From positions 310,001-374,000 of the forward strand of contig JMRP01000001.1 of assembly GCA_000708525.1 (NCBI GenBank): a DNA stretch of 64,000 nt, given 5' to 3'. The notes below the pieces were generated by a model. It worked only from the letters and a program-made list of their open reading frames with translations. It was not told where the DNA came from and ran no database searches. The translations under genes were made by a program, and so were the position numbers. Source of the DNA: Cyanobium sp. CACIAM 14. GTDB lineage: Bacteria > Cyanobacteriota > Cyanobacteriia > PCC-6307 > Cyanobiaceae. This document shows, in pieces, positions 1 through 9,724 of the stretch (positions within the stretch are counted from its first letter, which is position 1; each line of letters begins with the position of its first letter).

Positions 1-146
1 CAGGGGCTATGGAGTCCGGTGCAACTTCCCGTCAGAGTCGTGCCGACGTCACCCCGGGCAAGTATGGACGCATAAAATACATTGACTCTGCTAATGTAAG
101 TATCACGAACTCCTGGCAGCAGGCGCTGCAATCGCTGACGTTATCG

Positions 147-1460
147 ATGGTTCTCGAGGCTCTGTTCATTGTGCTGTTGATTCTTTTCAACGGCGTGTTC
201 TCCTGTGCGGAGCTGGCGATGATGTCGGCCAGTCAGCTGCGGCTCGAGCACCGGGCAGACGCCGGGGATGCCAAGGCGGGAAAGGCGCTCAGGCTGATCC
301 GCTCGCCCAATGACTTTCTTTCAACAGTCCAGATCGGCATCACATTGATCGGTATTCTCAGCGGTGCCCTGGGCGGGGCGACGGTGGCCCGCTCGCTGCA
401 ATCGGTCCTCGAGGCACTGCCGCCGCTGCGTCCCGTGGCGGAACCCCTGTCCCTGGGGATCGTGGTCACGCTGATCACCTATCTGTCGCTGGTTCTCGGC
501 GAACTGGTGCCGAAACGCATCGCCCTCAATGATCCGGAGCGGATCGCCTGTCTGGTGGCGCCTGGCATGCGCAGCCTGTCGCGCTGGATGGCGCCGCTGG
601 CCCGCCTCCTCGGTTCCTCCACCGACCGCCTGCTCAGTCTGATGGGCATCGGTGACATCCCGGAGCCCACCATCAGCGAGGAGGAGATCAAGACCCTGCT
701 GCGGCGCGGCACCGAGTCGGGGGTGTTCGCGGAGGAGGAGCACGCCATGGTGCAGCGGGTGTTCCGCCTGGCCGACCGGTCGGTGCGGGCGATCATGACG
801 CCGCGCACGGAGATCTGCTGGCTGGATCTCTCCGAACCCACGCAGAACCAGCTCGAGAGGGTGATGAAGGTGAACCATTCCCTGTTCCCGGTGGCGCGCG
901 ACAGCCTTGATCACTGCGTGGGTGTGGTCCGTGGCCGCAGCCTCCTGGCGGCCCAGCTCTCCGGTGCGCCCGTGGATGTGTCGGCTCTGCTCATGCCCCC
1001 CCTCTACGTGGGAGAAAGCACCCGGGTGCTGACGGTGATCGAGCAGTTCCGCACCTCCGGCATCCACATCGCCCTGGTCACCGACGAATTCGGAGGCATC
1101 GAGGGGCTGGTGACCCTGAACGACATGATGGAGGCGATCGTGGGCGAACTCCCCTCCGCGCGGGACAGGGAGGATCCGATGATCATCCGCAGGGAGGATG
1201 GCTCCTGGCTGCTCGATGGCGCCCTCGACATCGCCGACTTCAAGGACCTCGTCGACAAGCGGCAACTGCCCGATGAAGTGCAGGCCGGCTATCAGACCCT
1301 GGGAGGCTTCGTGATGCACCACCTGGAGCGTATCCCCAGGGCAGGCGATCATTTCGACTGGGAAGATCTCCGGATCGAGGTGGTCGACATGGACGGCAAA
1401 CGGGTCGACAAGCTGCTGATCAATCGTCTGCCGCCAGCCCCTGAGCCCGGGCTTCGCTGA
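147..1460 (+). CDS. CNNM/CBS-domain membrane protein (TlyC/CorC 'hemolysin' family)
   Basis: Integral membrane protein of the family often mislabelled hemolysin; members are linked to Mg/Co ion homeostasis or efflux. From the chosen ATG (437 aa) it begins directly with a hydrophobic helix (MVLEALFIVLLILFNG), followed by the CNNM transmembrane domain to about residue 190 with the GELVPKRIAL signature. A CBS pair covers about 210-340 (IMTPRTEICWLD, HIALVTDEFGGIEGLVT) and a CorC/HlyC domain the C-terminus. The frame is open upstream to position 9, but that DNA is less GC-rich and its translation is not membrane-like, so 147 is preferred, although no clear ribosome site precedes it. Substrate unknown. 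Confidence 0.85.
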   Translation: MVLEALFIVLLILFNGVFSCAELAMMSASQLRLEHRADAGDAKAGKALRLIRSPNDFLSTVQIGITLIGILSGALGGATVARSLQSVLEALPPLRPVAEPLSLGIVVTLITYLSLVLGELVPKRIALNDPERIACLVAPGMRSLSRWMAPLARLLGSSTDRLLSLMGIGDIPEPTISEEEIKTLLRRGTESGVFAEEEHAMVQRVFRLADRSVRAIMTPRTEICWLDLSEPTQNQLERVMKVNHSLFPVARDSLDHCVGVVRGRSLLAAQLSGAPVDVSALLMPPLYVGESTRVLTVIEQFRTSGIHIALVTDEFGGIEGLVTLNDMMEAIVGELPSARDREDPMIIRREDGSWLLDGALDIADFKDLVDKRQLPDEVQAGYQTLGGFVMHHLERIPRAGDHFDWEDLRIEVVDMDGKRVDKLLINRLPPAPEPGLR

Positions 1461-1519
1461 GCCTGGGTTTCACGCGGCTCGGGCAGGGAGCAGCGGAGGT
1501 TCGATCGGTCCCCAGCCGT

Positions 1520-2908
1520 TCACTTGGCGGCAAGGGCCGGCTCGCGTTGGGAGTCCTGTCCCGCCTCGGGATCCGGGCTGGACGCCGGCCGGCCTTCCGC
1601 CGGTTTCATCGCCGAGCGTGGGGCGACCGCCGCCATCAGGGCTTCGGCCTCCTCGGAGGTGCGCACCGCACTGGGGACGGGCTTGTAGCCGGCGGGGGCC
1701 AGGGCCTGACCCCGCAGGACCGCCGCCAGCGTGAGAACCGTCAGCTTGATCTGCTGCCACGGGTTCATCGGCACCACCCGTTTGTAGAGGTAGCTGTCGA
1801 ATGTGAGACGCTGCACGTCCTTGTCGTCGCACATCTCGACGAAGGCTTCCCGCGCCGCATCGTTGCTGTAAAAGATGTTCTGCAGCAGTTCCAGCACCTT
1901 GTAGGTGGCCCCGTACTTGCGGTCCCACTTGCGGATGTACACCTTCAGATCCTTTTCGCTCGGGATGCGCCGACCAGAATCGCTGGCGGCAACGATCTCC
2001 TCGGCGCACATCCGGCCACTCTTGGCGGCGAAATAGATGCCTTCACCGGAGCTCTTGGTGACGTAGCCGGCCGCATCCCCCACCAGGGCCATCCGTCCCA
2101 CCACCCGGCGCGGGCGGGGGTGCTCGGGGATGGGATGGGCCTCCACCTTGATCACTTCACCCCCCAGCAGCCGCCGGCTGGCCCGCTCGCGAATCCCCTT
2201 CTGCAGACCCTTGATCAGCGACTGGTTGGCCTGCATCGTGCCGGTGCCCACAGCCACGTGGTCGTACTTGGGAAACACCCAGGCGTAGAAGTCGGGAGAC
2301 ACGTCGGTGCCGACGTACATCTCCGCCAGATCCTCGTAGTAGGCCATCTCCTCGGCGGGAAGGCGGATCCGCTCCTGGAAGGCGATCGCCACGTTGTAGT
2401 CGCCGGCATCCATCGCCTTGGCCACCCGGCTGTTGGCACCGTCGGCACCGATGATCAGATCCACCTCGAGGGTCTTCAGTTCACCGGTGGGGCCACCGGA
2501 GGAGTAGTCGGCGTAGTGGAGGGTGTAGGGCCCCTGGCGGTCGGTGCCGGTGTCGATGCTCTGCACCAGCCCGTTCACGAGGTGGGCACCCAGGGCGGCG
2601 GCCCGGTTGCGCAGGAAGGCGTCGAAGATTTCCCTGCGGCACATGCCGATGTATTCGCTGCTGTTCTCCAGGTGGATGTCCACTTCCCTGTTCGACGGGG
2701 AGATCATCCGCATGTTGCGGACCTTGCGGTCGATGATGGATTCGGGCAGATCGAATTCCTCGACCATGCACAGGGGGATGGCTCCGCCGCAGGGCTTGGC
2801 GTTGTCAAGCTTGCGCTCGAACAGCCATGTCTGGATGCCGGCCTTGGCGAGAACTTCCGCAGCACATGAACCGCTGGGGCCGCCGCCCACGACTGCCACT
2901 CGCAACAT
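1520..2908 (-). CDS. chlP: geranylgeranyl diphosphate/geranylgeranyl-chlorophyll reductase
   Basis: FAD enzyme that reduces the geranylgeranyl chain to phytyl, supplying chlorophyll a and tocopherol synthesis at the thylakoid. The 462-aa product starts with the dinucleotide-binding motif VAVVGGGPSGSCAAE and has the family FERKLDNAKPCGGAIPLCM segment and a second FAD motif (ALVGDAAGYVTKSSGEG). The frame continues upstream of 2908 for 150 codons, but that part is Arg/Pro-rich and belongs to no family, so the ATG giving MLRVAVVGG is the start. It is convergent with the preceding CBS protein (59-bp gap). The last 50 or so residues are low-complexity Pro/Ala/Glu, probably a species-specific tail. 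Confidence 0.95.
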   Translation of the reverse strand: MLRVAVVGGGPSGSCAAEVLAKAGIQTWLFERKLDNAKPCGGAIPLCMVEEFDLPESIIDRKVRNMRMISPSNREVDIHLENSSEYIGMCRREIFDAFLRNRAAALGAHLVNGLVQSIDTGTDRQGPYTLHYADYSSGGPTGELKTLEVDLIIGADGANSRVAKAMDAGDYNVAIAFQERIRLPAEEMAYYEDLAEMYVGTDVSPDFYAWVFPKYDHVAVGTGTMQANQSLIKGLQKGIRERASRRLLGGEVIKVEAHPIPEHPRPRRVVGRMALVGDAAGYVTKSSGEGIYFAAKSGRMCAEEIVAASDSGRRIPSEKDLKVYIRKWDRKYGATYKVLELLQNIFYSNDAAREAFVEMCDDKDVQRLTFDSYLYKRVVPMNPWQQIKLTVLTLAAVLRGQALAPAGYKPVPSAVRTSEEAEALMAAVAPRSAMKPAEGRPASSPDPEAGQDSQREPALAAK

Positions 2909-3048
2909 CTTGAAACCTGCTCCACCCTTGGGGAATCGTGGCTGGAAGCTAACACCGTCGCGCGGGCATCGAGCGAGCGAATACCAGGAAGCAGATCCAA
3001 TGAAATGGGCCCTCCATCTAGGATCTCGTCCGGCTTGCAGCACTCGGA

Positions 3049-3789
3049 TTGGCCGCCCCAGGCGCCGGAGACGACATTCCGCTGGCCAGGCGCACCACGC
3101 CCAGCCTCCGACGGCCGGCCTCCCTACCGAAGCGTCTGGCGCGTCTGCTGCTGGGCAGCGCACTGCTGGCGGGGGCGGCGGTGTTGCTGCTTCTCGGTCC
3201 GCTGCGCAGCCTGATCGCTCCGCCACCGCCCGTCCCTGGCCTGGCCGCCCGGCTGGGGCCCGACGGCCGGCTGCTCGGCCATTTCCCCTATCCCGACGCG
3301 AGAGAGGAGGATCTGGTGACCATCGGGGCGGGTCTGAGGCTGCGTCCCGACGCGGCAAGGGCCCTGGCGGCCATGCGCGCCGCCGCCGCTGCCGACGGCG
3401 TGGCCCTCACGGTGCTGAGCGCTCACCGCAGCATCGAGTTGCAGAAGAAGCTGTTCTTCGATGTCAAGGCGGAACGCAACCAGACCTCGTCCGACAGGGC
3501 CATGGTGAGCGCCCCGCCGGGGTTCTCCGAACACAGCACCGGTTACGCCGTCGACCTGGGAGACGCTCGCGAGCCAGGGACCAACCTGACGGAGTCCTTC
3601 GAGACCACCGCGGCCTACCGCTGGCTGGATCGCCACGCGGCCCGGTTCCACTTCGTGCGTTCCTTCCCCCGGGGCAACCGGCAGGGGGTGAGCTACGAGC
3701 CCTGGCACTGGCGCTTCGAGGGATCCACGGAGGCCCTCGAGATGTTCGAGCCGGCCCAGCGTCTGGCCCGCGAGGGCAGGGTTCGGTGA
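3049..3789 (+). CDS. M15B family D-alanyl-D-alanine carboxypeptidase
   Basis: Zinc peptidase (VanY / M15B type) that trims peptidoglycan stem peptides in the periplasm. The 246-aa product has a basic N-terminus and one hydrophobic segment (about residues 33-52, LLLGSALLAGAAVLLLLG), an uncleaved anchor or signal peptide. The catalytic domain shows the S-x-H-x-x-G-x-A-x-D motif (SEHSTGYAVDLG) and E-x-W-H (EPWHWRFEG), supplying the Zn ligands His, Asp, His and the catalytic Glu. It is divergent from chlP with 140 bp between the starts. The N-terminal 25 residues before the membrane segment look poorly conserved; a shorter start is possible. Confidence 0.85.
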   Translation: MAAPGAGDDIPLARRTTPSLRRPASLPKRLARLLLGSALLAGAAVLLLLGPLRSLIAPPPPVPGLAARLGPDGRLLGHFPYPDAREEDLVTIGAGLRLRPDAARALAAMRAAAAADGVALTVLSAHRSIELQKKLFFDVKAERNQTSSDRAMVSAPPGFSEHSTGYAVDLGDAREPGTNLTESFETTAAYRWLDRHAARFHFVRSFPRGNRQGVSYEPWHWRFEGSTEALEMFEPAQRLAREGRVR

Positions 3790-4053
3790 GCCGCCTCCAG
3801 AGGGGCGTGGCCCGGAGAGTAGGATGAAGTTTCGCTTCAGCGTTTCGCCACACGTCCGACCGGGCCGGCGAGGCAGGGCTCTCTCTGAGCACCCTGCCGC
3901 AGCGTCAGAGCGCAGGTTGGCGTGACTTCATCGGCCCGTAAGCAGCGAATCGTCATTCATCGTCTCGCTTCCACCGCTTCGTTTCCCACCGGACGAGCGG
4001 TCCGTTCGAATCCGTCGAACCCCTTTCCCCCTCCATCGCAGGACGACATTCCC

Positions 4054-5862
4054 ATGAGCGGCGACATCAAAGGCGCCCCGATACGCAATATCGCGATCAT
4101 TGCCCACGTCGACCACGGCAAGACCACGCTTGTCGATGCCCTGCTCGAGCAGTCCGGCATCTTCCGTGAGGGTGAGGCGGTGCCCACCTGTGTGCTCGAT
4201 TCCAATGATCTGGAGAGGGAGCGGGGCATCACGATCCTGTCCAAGAACACGGCCGTCGATTACAACGGAATCCGCATCAACATCGTCGATACCCCCGGTC
4301 ACGCCGACTTCGGCGGGGAGGTGGAACGGGTGCTCGGCATGGTCGATGGCTGTCTGCTGATCGTGGATGCCAACGAGGGCCCCATGCCCCAGACCCGCTT
4401 CGTGCTCAAGAAAGCGCTGGAGAAGGGACTGCGTCCGATCGTCTTCGTCAACAAGATCGACCGGGCCCGCGTCGATCCCGAGCAGGCGGTCGACAAGGTT
4501 CTCGATCTCTTCCTGGAGCTGGGCGCCGACGACGACCAGTGCGACTTCCCCTATCTGTTCGGCAGTGGCATGGGTGGCTACGCCAAGCCCGACATGGCCA
4601 CCGAGAGCGACACCATGAAGCCGCTCTTCGATGCCATCCTGCGGCACGTGCCACCGCCGGTCGGGGATCCCACCAAACCCCTGCAGATGCAGGTCACCAC
4701 GCTCGACTATTCGGACTTCCTCGGCAGGATCATGATCGGCCGGGTGCACAACGGCACCATCGCCGCCGGTCAGAGCGTCGCGCTGATCAGGGATGACGGC
4801 ACCATCAAGCGGGGCCGCATCAGCAAGCTGCTCGGATTCCAGGGGCTGCAGCGGGTGGAGATCAGCGACGCCCGGGCCGGCGACCTGGTGGCGGTGGCCG
4901 GTTTCGACGAGGTCAACATCGGCGAAACGATCGCCTGTCCCGACCACCCAGAGGCCCTGCCGCTGATCAAGGTGGACGAACCCACCCTGCAGATGACGTT
5001 CGTCGTCAACGACTCCCCCTTCGCGGGCAAGGAGGGCAAGTTCGTGACCAGCCGTCAGCTGCGCGATCGCCTGCAGCGGGAGCTGCTCACCAACGTGGCG
5101 CTGCGGGTGGAGGACACCGACTCCCCGGATCGCTTCTCCGTCTGCGGGAGGGGTGAACTGCACCTGGGGATCCTGATCGAGACGATGCGTCGGGAGGGTT
5201 TCGAATTCCAGGTGTCCCAGCCCCAGGTGATCTTCCGCACCATCGACGGCACGCCCCACGAACCGTTCGAGACCCTCGTGATGGACGTGCCCGAGGAGGC
5301 CGTGGGCAGCTGCATCGAGAAGCTGGGCGTCCGCAAGGGTGAGATGCAGAACATGGATTCCACCGGCGACGGCCGCACCCAGCTGGAGTTCGTGGTTCCC
5401 TCCCGGGGGCTGATCGGCTTCCGCGGCGAGTTCATCCGCGCCACCCGCGGCGAGGGCATCATGAGCCACTCCTTCCTCGACTACCGCCCGATGCAGGGGG
5501 ACTTCGACGCCCGCCGCAACGGCGTGCTGATCGCCTTCGAGGAAGGCACCGCCACGTTCTATGCCCTCAAGGGGGCCGAGGACCGCGGGCAGTTCTTCAT
5601 CACGCCCGGCACCAAGGTGTACAAGGGGATGATCGTCGGCGAGCACAACCGTCCGCCCGACCTGGAGATCAACGTCTGCAAGGCCAAGCAGGTCACCAAC
5701 ATCCGTTCCGCCGGTGCGGAGGTGCTTGACACCCTCCAGTCCCCGGTGCAGATGACCCTGGAGCGGGCCCTGGAGTACATCGGCCCCGACGAGATGCTCG
5801 AGGTGACGCCCGAATCCATCCGGCTGCGCAAGATGCCCGTGAAGAAGACCGCCAAGCGGTGA
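4054..5862 (+). CDS. typA: ribosome-associated GTPase TypA/BipA
   Basis: Translational GTPase of the EF-G superfamily that binds 70S ribosomes and helps ribosome assembly and stress adaptation. The product is 602 aa, normal for the family. G1 is AHVDHGKTT, the switch II region [17 protein letters not shown]4 NKIDR; EF-G domains III and V and the TypA-specific C-terminus ([23 protein letters not shown]) follow. The ATG at 4054 has a GGACGA ribosome-site-like stretch 8 bases upstream; the longer reading frame from 3922 adds non-homologous residues. It is the first gene of a run in which the next start (GTG) overlaps its TGA, suggesting translational coupling. Confidence 0.96.
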   Translation: MSGDIKGAPIRNIAIIAHVDHGKTTLVDALLEQSGIFREGEAVPTCVLDSNDLERERGITILSKNTAVDYNGIRINIVDTPGHADFGGEVERVLGMVDGCLLIVDANEGPMPQTRFVLKKALEKGLRPIVFVNKIDRARVDPEQAVDKVLDLFLELGADDDQCDFPYLFGSGMGGYAKPDMATESDTMKPLFDAILRHVPPPVGDPTKPLQMQVTTLDYSDFLGRIMIGRVHNGTIAAGQSVALIRDDGTIKRGRISKLLGFQGLQRVEISDARAGDLVAVAGFDEVNIGETIACPDHPEALPLIKVDEPTLQMTFVVNDSPFAGKEGKFVTSRQLRDRLQRELLTNVALRVEDTDSPDRFSVCGRGELHLGILIETMRREGFEFQVSQPQVIFRTIDGTPHEPFETLVMDVPEEAVGSCIEKLGVRKGEMQNMDSTGDGRTQLEFVVPSRGLIGFRGEFIRATRGEGIMSHSFLDYRPMQGDFDARRNGVLIAFEEGTATFYALKGAEDRGQFFITPGTKVYKGMIVGEHNRPPDLEINVCKAKQVTNIRSAGAEVLDTLQSPVQMTLERALEYIGPDEMLEVTPESIRLRKMPVKKTAKR

Positions 5863-6293
5863 GTCCGGCTCCCCTGCCCGCTGCCGACGAGCCCATCTCC
5901 GACGAGGAGACCCTGCTGCAGGCCGACCCGCGCCTGTGGCAGGCCGTGGCCCAGTTCAACGACGCCGACTGGTACGCCTGCCACGACGGGTTCGAGGAGC
6001 TGTGGCACGAAACCCAGGGACCGATGCGACCCGTGCTCCAGGGCCTCCTGCAGATCGCCGTCGCCGAGCTGCACCTCGAGAGGGCGAACCGCCGGGGCGC
6101 CACGGTGCTGATGGGGGAGGGTCTGGGGCGTCTGCGCCGCTGCGACGACCAGTCGCTGGGCCTCTCCCTGGCTCCCCTGCGCGCCGTTGCCAGCGAGCGT
6201 CTGGGTGGCCTGCAGGCTGGGGCCGATCTGGCCTCCCTTCCCCTGCCGCGCCTGGAACTGGCGCGAGACGCCGGCAGGGCGCCGGTACATTGA
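5859..6293 (+). CDS. DUF309 domain protein
   Basis: Small 144-aa soluble protein of the DUF309 family, common in cyanobacteria and plastid-bearing eukaryotes and without an assigned biochemical role. The family core is visible as ACHDGFEELWHETQGPMR, followed by a helix (GLLQIAVAELHLERAN) with the conserved GLLQ. The start is a GTG whose last two bases are part of the typA TGA (GTGA overlap), and its own TGA overlaps the TTG proposed for lptA. It is therefore embedded in the typA-lpt run; that says it is co-translated with its neighbours but does not reveal its job. Confidence 0.85.
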   Translation: MSPAPLPAADEPISDEETLLQADPRLWQAVAQFNDADWYACHDGFEELWHETQGPMRPVLQGLLQIAVAELHLERANRRGATVLMGEGLGRLRRCDDQSLGLSLAPLRAVASERLGGLQAGADLASLPLPRLELARDAGRAPVH

Positions 6294-6802
6294 GCACACT
6301 CGAGGCGTCTTCGAACCTCCCCTTGACCCTGCCCAACCGACCACTGCAGCTCGCGCTCGCCGCAGGTCTCGCCGGCGCAGCCCTGATGGGGGGGCCGTTC
6401 CGTCCCGCCGCCGCCCAGGCACCGGCGGGCAGCGCCCCGGCTCAGCCGGCCAGGTCGAAGCCTGCCCCCACCGGGATGGTCACGATCGAGTCCGATGTGC
6501 AGCAGGCCGACAACAAGAACGGCATCGTCACCGCCACGGGCAACGTGAGGATCGTCTACGCCGACCGGGGCATGACGGCCACCTCACGGCAGGCCCAGTA
6601 CTTCAGCAGGGAAGGGCGTCTGGTGCTGACCGGTGACGTCGATGTGATCGACAGGGACGGCCAGCGGCTCCGGGCCGAGAGGCTGGTCTATCTGCTCGAC
6701 AGCGAGCGGATGCTGGCCGAACCTCCCGCAGGCAGGCAGGTCTTCAGCAAGTTCCGCCTGCAGCAGGAGGGCAGCCGGGCCCCCGCCGCCGGCAAGCCGT
6801 GA
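6290..6802 (+). CDS. lptA: LptA/OstA-like periplasmic LPS transport protein
   Basis: Predicted periplasmic bridge protein carrying lipopolysaccharide from the inner-membrane LptBFGC complex to LptD. The 170-aa product has a hydrophobic signal segment (LALAAGLAGAALMGG, ending near AAAQA), a Pro/Ala linker, then an OstA beta-jellyroll with the repeated pattern ADNKNGIVTATGNVRIVYAD and GRLVLTGDVDVIDRDGQ. No ATG fits; the TTG at 6290 overlaps the preceding TGA (TTGA) and has a weak GGCAGGG site upstream. A TTG at 6323 would also leave a good signal peptide. The stop overlaps the lptB GTG. Function is inferred from the fold and from adjacency to lptB and lptF/G. Confidence 0.82.
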   Translation: MSTLEASSNLPLTLPNRPLQLALAAGLAGAALMGGPFRPAAAQAPAGSAPAQPARSKPAPTGMVTIESDVQQADNKNGIVTATGNVRIVYADRGMTATSRQAQYFSREGRLVLTGDVDVIDRDGQRLRAERLVYLLDSERMLAEPPAGRQVFSKFRLQQEGSRAPAAGKP

Positions 6803-7527
6803 GTCTGGCACTGGAGAGGGTGGCCATCACCCTCGCGGGCCGCCGCCTCGTCAACGACGTCAGCCTGGATCTCCACCCCGGGGAGGTGGTGGGGCTGCTG
6901 GGACCCAACGGCGCCGGCAAGACCACCACCTTCAATCTGGTCACGGGCCTGCTCCGCCCCGACTGCGGCGAAGTGCTTCTGGACGGGGCCTCGGTGGCCC
7001 ACCTGCCGATGCCGCGGCGGGCCAGGCTCGGCATCGGATACCTCCCCCAGGAGGCCAGCGTGTTCCGGCAGCTCACCGTTCGCGACAACCTGATGCTGGC
7101 CCTCGAGGAGAGCGGCACCGACCGCCGCCACCGGCGTCAGCGCCTCGAGCAGCTGATCGGTGACTTCCACCTCACGGCCTTTCAGCATCGCCGGGGCTAT
7201 CAGCTCTCCGGCGGCGAACGGCGCCGCTGCGAGGTGGCCAGGGCTCTGGCCGTGGGCGACCATGGGCCCCGCTATCTGCTGCTGGATGAACCGTTCGCCG
7301 GTGTGGACCCCATGGCGGTCGCCGATCTCCAGGCCCTGATCGACATCCTGCGCCAGCGCGGCATGGGCCTGCTGATCACTGACCACAACGTGCGGGAGAC
7401 CCTTGCCATCACCGACCGGGCCTACATCTTGGCGGAGGGCAGAATCCTCGCCTCGGGCCCTTCCCTCGAGGTGGCCAACGATCCCCTGGTGCGGCGGCAC
7501 TACCTGGGTGAGGGGTTTCAGCTTTGA
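6799..7527 (+). CDS. lptB: LPS export ABC transporter ATPase LptB
   Basis: Cytoplasmic ATPase that powers lipopolysaccharide extraction from the inner membrane with the LptF/G permeases. The 242-aa protein is full length: Walker A GPNGAGKTT, Q-loop region LPQEASVF, signature LSGGERRR, Walker B YLLLDEPFAGVDP and H-loop ITDHNVRE, the last typical of LptB. The GTG start overlaps the lptA stop (GTGA) and its own stop overlaps the permease TTG (TTGA), so the three genes should be translated as a unit. No second ATPase is nearby. Confidence 0.94.
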   Translation: MSLALERVAITLAGRRLVNDVSLDLHPGEVVGLLGPNGAGKTTTFNLVTGLLRPDCGEVLLDGASVAHLPMPRRARLGIGYLPQEASVFRQLTVRDNLMLALEESGTDRRHRRQRLEQLIGDFHLTAFQHRRGYQLSGGERRRCEVARALAVGDHGPRYLLLDEPFAGVDPMAVADLQALIDILRQRGMGLLITDHNVRETLAITDRAYILAEGRILASGPSLEVANDPLVRRHYLGEGFQL

Positions 7528-8744
7528 TCGGAGCGCTCCTGGAACGACGACCCACCTGGCTGCATCTGCCGAGCCGGGAGAGGCTGCAGCACTGGTGCAG
7601 GGTCCCCCGCTGGCGGGACCTGCCTCTCCTGGATCGCTGGCTGCTGCAGGAGCTGCTGGGTCCGCTTCTGTTCGGTATCGCCGCCTTCACGGCCGTGTCC
7701 CTGTCGGTGGGGGTGGTGTTCGAGCTGGTGCGCAGGGTGGCCGAATCCGGTCTGCCGGTTCTCGCGGCGGTGAAGGTGCTGTTGCTGCGCCTGCCCTCCT
7801 TCCTGGTCCTGTCGTTTCCGATGGCCACCCTGATGGCCACCCTGCTCGCCTACAGCCGGCTGTCGGGCAGCAGCGAACTCACCGCCCTGCGCAGCGTCGG
7901 CGTGGGCACCGGACGCATGGTGCTGCCTGCCATGGCCCTGGCCCTGGTGATGACCCTGCTCACCTTCGTCTTCAACGACGTGATCGTGCCGCAGGCGAAT
8001 CTGGCGGCCACCAACAGTCTGGAGCGGGCCCTTGGCAAGGCCATCGCCACCGAGCAGAGCGACAACGCCCTCTACTCACGTTTCACCGACGTCAGGCTTG
8101 CCAACGGTGACACCGTGAAGTGGCTCACCCACATCTTCCATGCCCGGCAGTTCCGCAAGGGGGTGATGCTCGATGTGACCCTGCTGGATTTCTCCCGCAC
8201 CGGCTACCGCCAGATCCTCACCGCCCTGACCGGCCGCTGGAACGAGAAGGAGGGCATGTGGGAGTTCAACAAGGGGCGGATCACCAACATCAACATCGTG
8301 GACGGCACCACCACCTCCGCCAGTTTCGACCGTTATCTCTATCCCTTCAGCCGGGATCCGATCGAGGTGGCCCAGCTTCCCACCGATGCCAGCACCATGA
8401 CCGTGGGCCAGGCCCTCACGGCGGAGCGGCTGCTGCTGGAGGCGAACAACACCAAGGAAGCGAGACGCCTGCGCGTGAGGATCCAGGAGAAATTCGCCTT
8501 CCCGGCCATCTGCCTGGTGTTCGGCCTGATCGGCAGCAGCCTGGGTGTCCGCCCCAATTCCCGAACCAGCCGCAGCCAGGGGTTCGGCATCAGCGTGCTG
8601 CTGATCTTCGGCTACTACCTGATGTCCTTCATCTTCAGCTCCCTGGGAATCACCGGCACCTTGCTGCCCTTTCTGGCCGCCTGGCTGCCTGTGGCCATCG
8701 GTCTGGGCGGTGGCCTCTGGCTGCTGCGCCAGGCCAGCCGCTGA
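7524..8744 (+). CDS. LptF/LptG family permease
   Basis: Inner-membrane permease of the LptF/LptG (YjgP/YjgQ) family, 406 aa. Three hydrophobic helices lie in the N-terminal part (about residues 45-150, [21 protein letters not shown] and following), a periplasmic beta-rich domain in the middle ([18 protein letters not shown]), and three helices at the C-terminus (after [20 protein letters not shown]). It starts with TTG overlapping the lptB stop. Only one such gene is visible here; cyanobacteria commonly encode a single LptF/G-type permease that probably works as a homodimer, so I do not choose between the F and G symbols. Confidence 0.9.
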   Translation: MIGALLERRPTWLHLPSRERLQHWCRVPRWRDLPLLDRWLLQELLGPLLFGIAAFTAVSLSVGVVFELVRRVAESGLPVLAAVKVLLLRLPSFLVLSFPMATLMATLLAYSRLSGSSELTALRSVGVGTGRMVLPAMALALVMTLLTFVFNDVIVPQANLAATNSLERALGKAIATEQSDNALYSRFTDVRLANGDTVKWLTHIFHARQFRKGVMLDVTLLDFSRTGYRQILTALTGRWNEKEGMWEFNKGRITNINIVDGTTTSASFDRYLYPFSRDPIEVAQLPTDASTMTVGQALTAERLLLEANNTKEARRLRVRIQEKFAFPAICLVFGLIGSSLGVRPNSRTSRSQGFGISVLLIFGYYLMSFIFSSLGITGTLLPFLAAWLPVAIGLGGGLWLLRQASR

Positions 8745-8785
8745 GCCCCCCAGCCGCGCGCCGCACGGGCAGGCGGCACGGCAGA

Positions 8786-9724
8786 GTGGTGCGGATTCAC
8801 GACAACTGCCTGGTGAACGATCCGGTCGTCGGACTTGGCCTCACGGCCTTTGCCCTCCTCCTGGTGGTCCTGCCCCTCGCCTTCTGGTCCCTCAGCGGCG
8901 GCCGCAGCAGCACGGCGGTGAGGCTGCTGGTTGCCTCGGCCAATCTCTGCCTCACGGCCCAGCTGGTGCTGCGCTGGTGGCAGTCGGGTCACTTCCCGAT
9001 CAGCAATCTGTACGAATCGCTCTGCTTCCTCGCCTGGGCCTGCACCCTCACCCAGCTGCTGGTGGAACGCACCTGGCCCAACCCCCTGGTGGCGGCCGCC
9101 GCCACGCCCATGGGCCTGGGCTGCATCGCCTTCGCCAGCTTCGCCCTGCCCGAACGCCTTCAGGAGGCCTCGCCGCTCGTGCCGGCCCTGCGCTCCAGCT
9201 GGCTGGTGATGCATGTGAGCGTGATCATGGCCAGCTACGCTGCCCTGCTTGTGGGCTCCCTCCTCTCGGTGGCGGTGCTGTTCGTGGACCGCAACCAGGA
9301 TCTGGAGCTGCGGGGCAGCTCGATCGGCAGCGGCGGGTTCCGCCAGGCCCGCCTGGCCAGCGATGGCCCTGGAGCCATGGCCCTGAGCAGCAGCAGCTTC
9401 CGCATCAGCGAACAGCTCGACAGCCTCAGTTACCGCACGATCACCGTGGGCTTCCTGCTGTTGTCGGTGGGGCTGGTGAGCGGCGCGGTTTGGGCCAACG
9501 AAGCCTGGGGGACCTGGTGGAGCTGGGACCCGAAGGAGACCTGGGCCCTGATCTGCTGGCTGGTGTATGCCGCCTATCTCCACACCCGTCTGATCCGGGG
9601 CTGGCAGGGCCGGCGGCCGGCGATCGTGGCCTCGGTGGGTCTGGTGGTGATCGCCGTGTGCTACATCGGCGTGAACCTGCTCGGCATCGGCCTGCACAGC
9701 TACGGCTGGTTTCTGGGCAGCTGA
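8786..9724 (+). CDS. ccsA: c-type cytochrome synthase subunit CcsA (System II)
   Basis: Heme-handling subunit of the System II cytochrome c maturation complex; with Ccs1/ResB it attaches heme to apocytochromes such as cytochrome f and c6 on the lumenal side of the thylakoid. About eight membrane helices and the heme-binding WWD signature ([13 protein letters not shown]) are visible, with conserved histidines near the helix ends ([19 protein letters not shown]). The 312-aa length fits. The start is uncertain: GTG at 8786, or at 8789 or 8813 (giving [10 protein letters not shown]); none has a strong ribosome site. The 3' end overlaps the convergent GDSL esterase by 25 bp. Confidence 0.9.
   Translation: MVRIHDNCLVNDPVVGLGLTAFALLLVVLPLAFWSLSGGRSSTAVRLLVASANLCLTAQLVLRWWQSGHFPISNLYESLCFLAWACTLTQLLVERTWPNPLVAAAATPMGLGCIAFASFALPERLQEASPLVPALRSSWLVMHVSVIMASYAALLVGSLLSVAVLFVDRNQDLELRGSSIGSGGFRQARLASDGPGAMALSSSSFRISEQLDSLSYRTITVGFLLLSVGLVSGAVWANEAWGTWWSWDPKETWALICWLVYAAYLHTRLIRGWQGRRPAIVASVGLVVIAVCYIGVNLLGIGLHSYGWFLGS

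Noticed and set aside
2909-3358. N-terminal extension of ChlP reading frame
   Set aside because: Upstream residues are Arg/Pro-rich and overlap the divergent M15 peptidase gene; the FAD motif sits right after the ATG at 2908.
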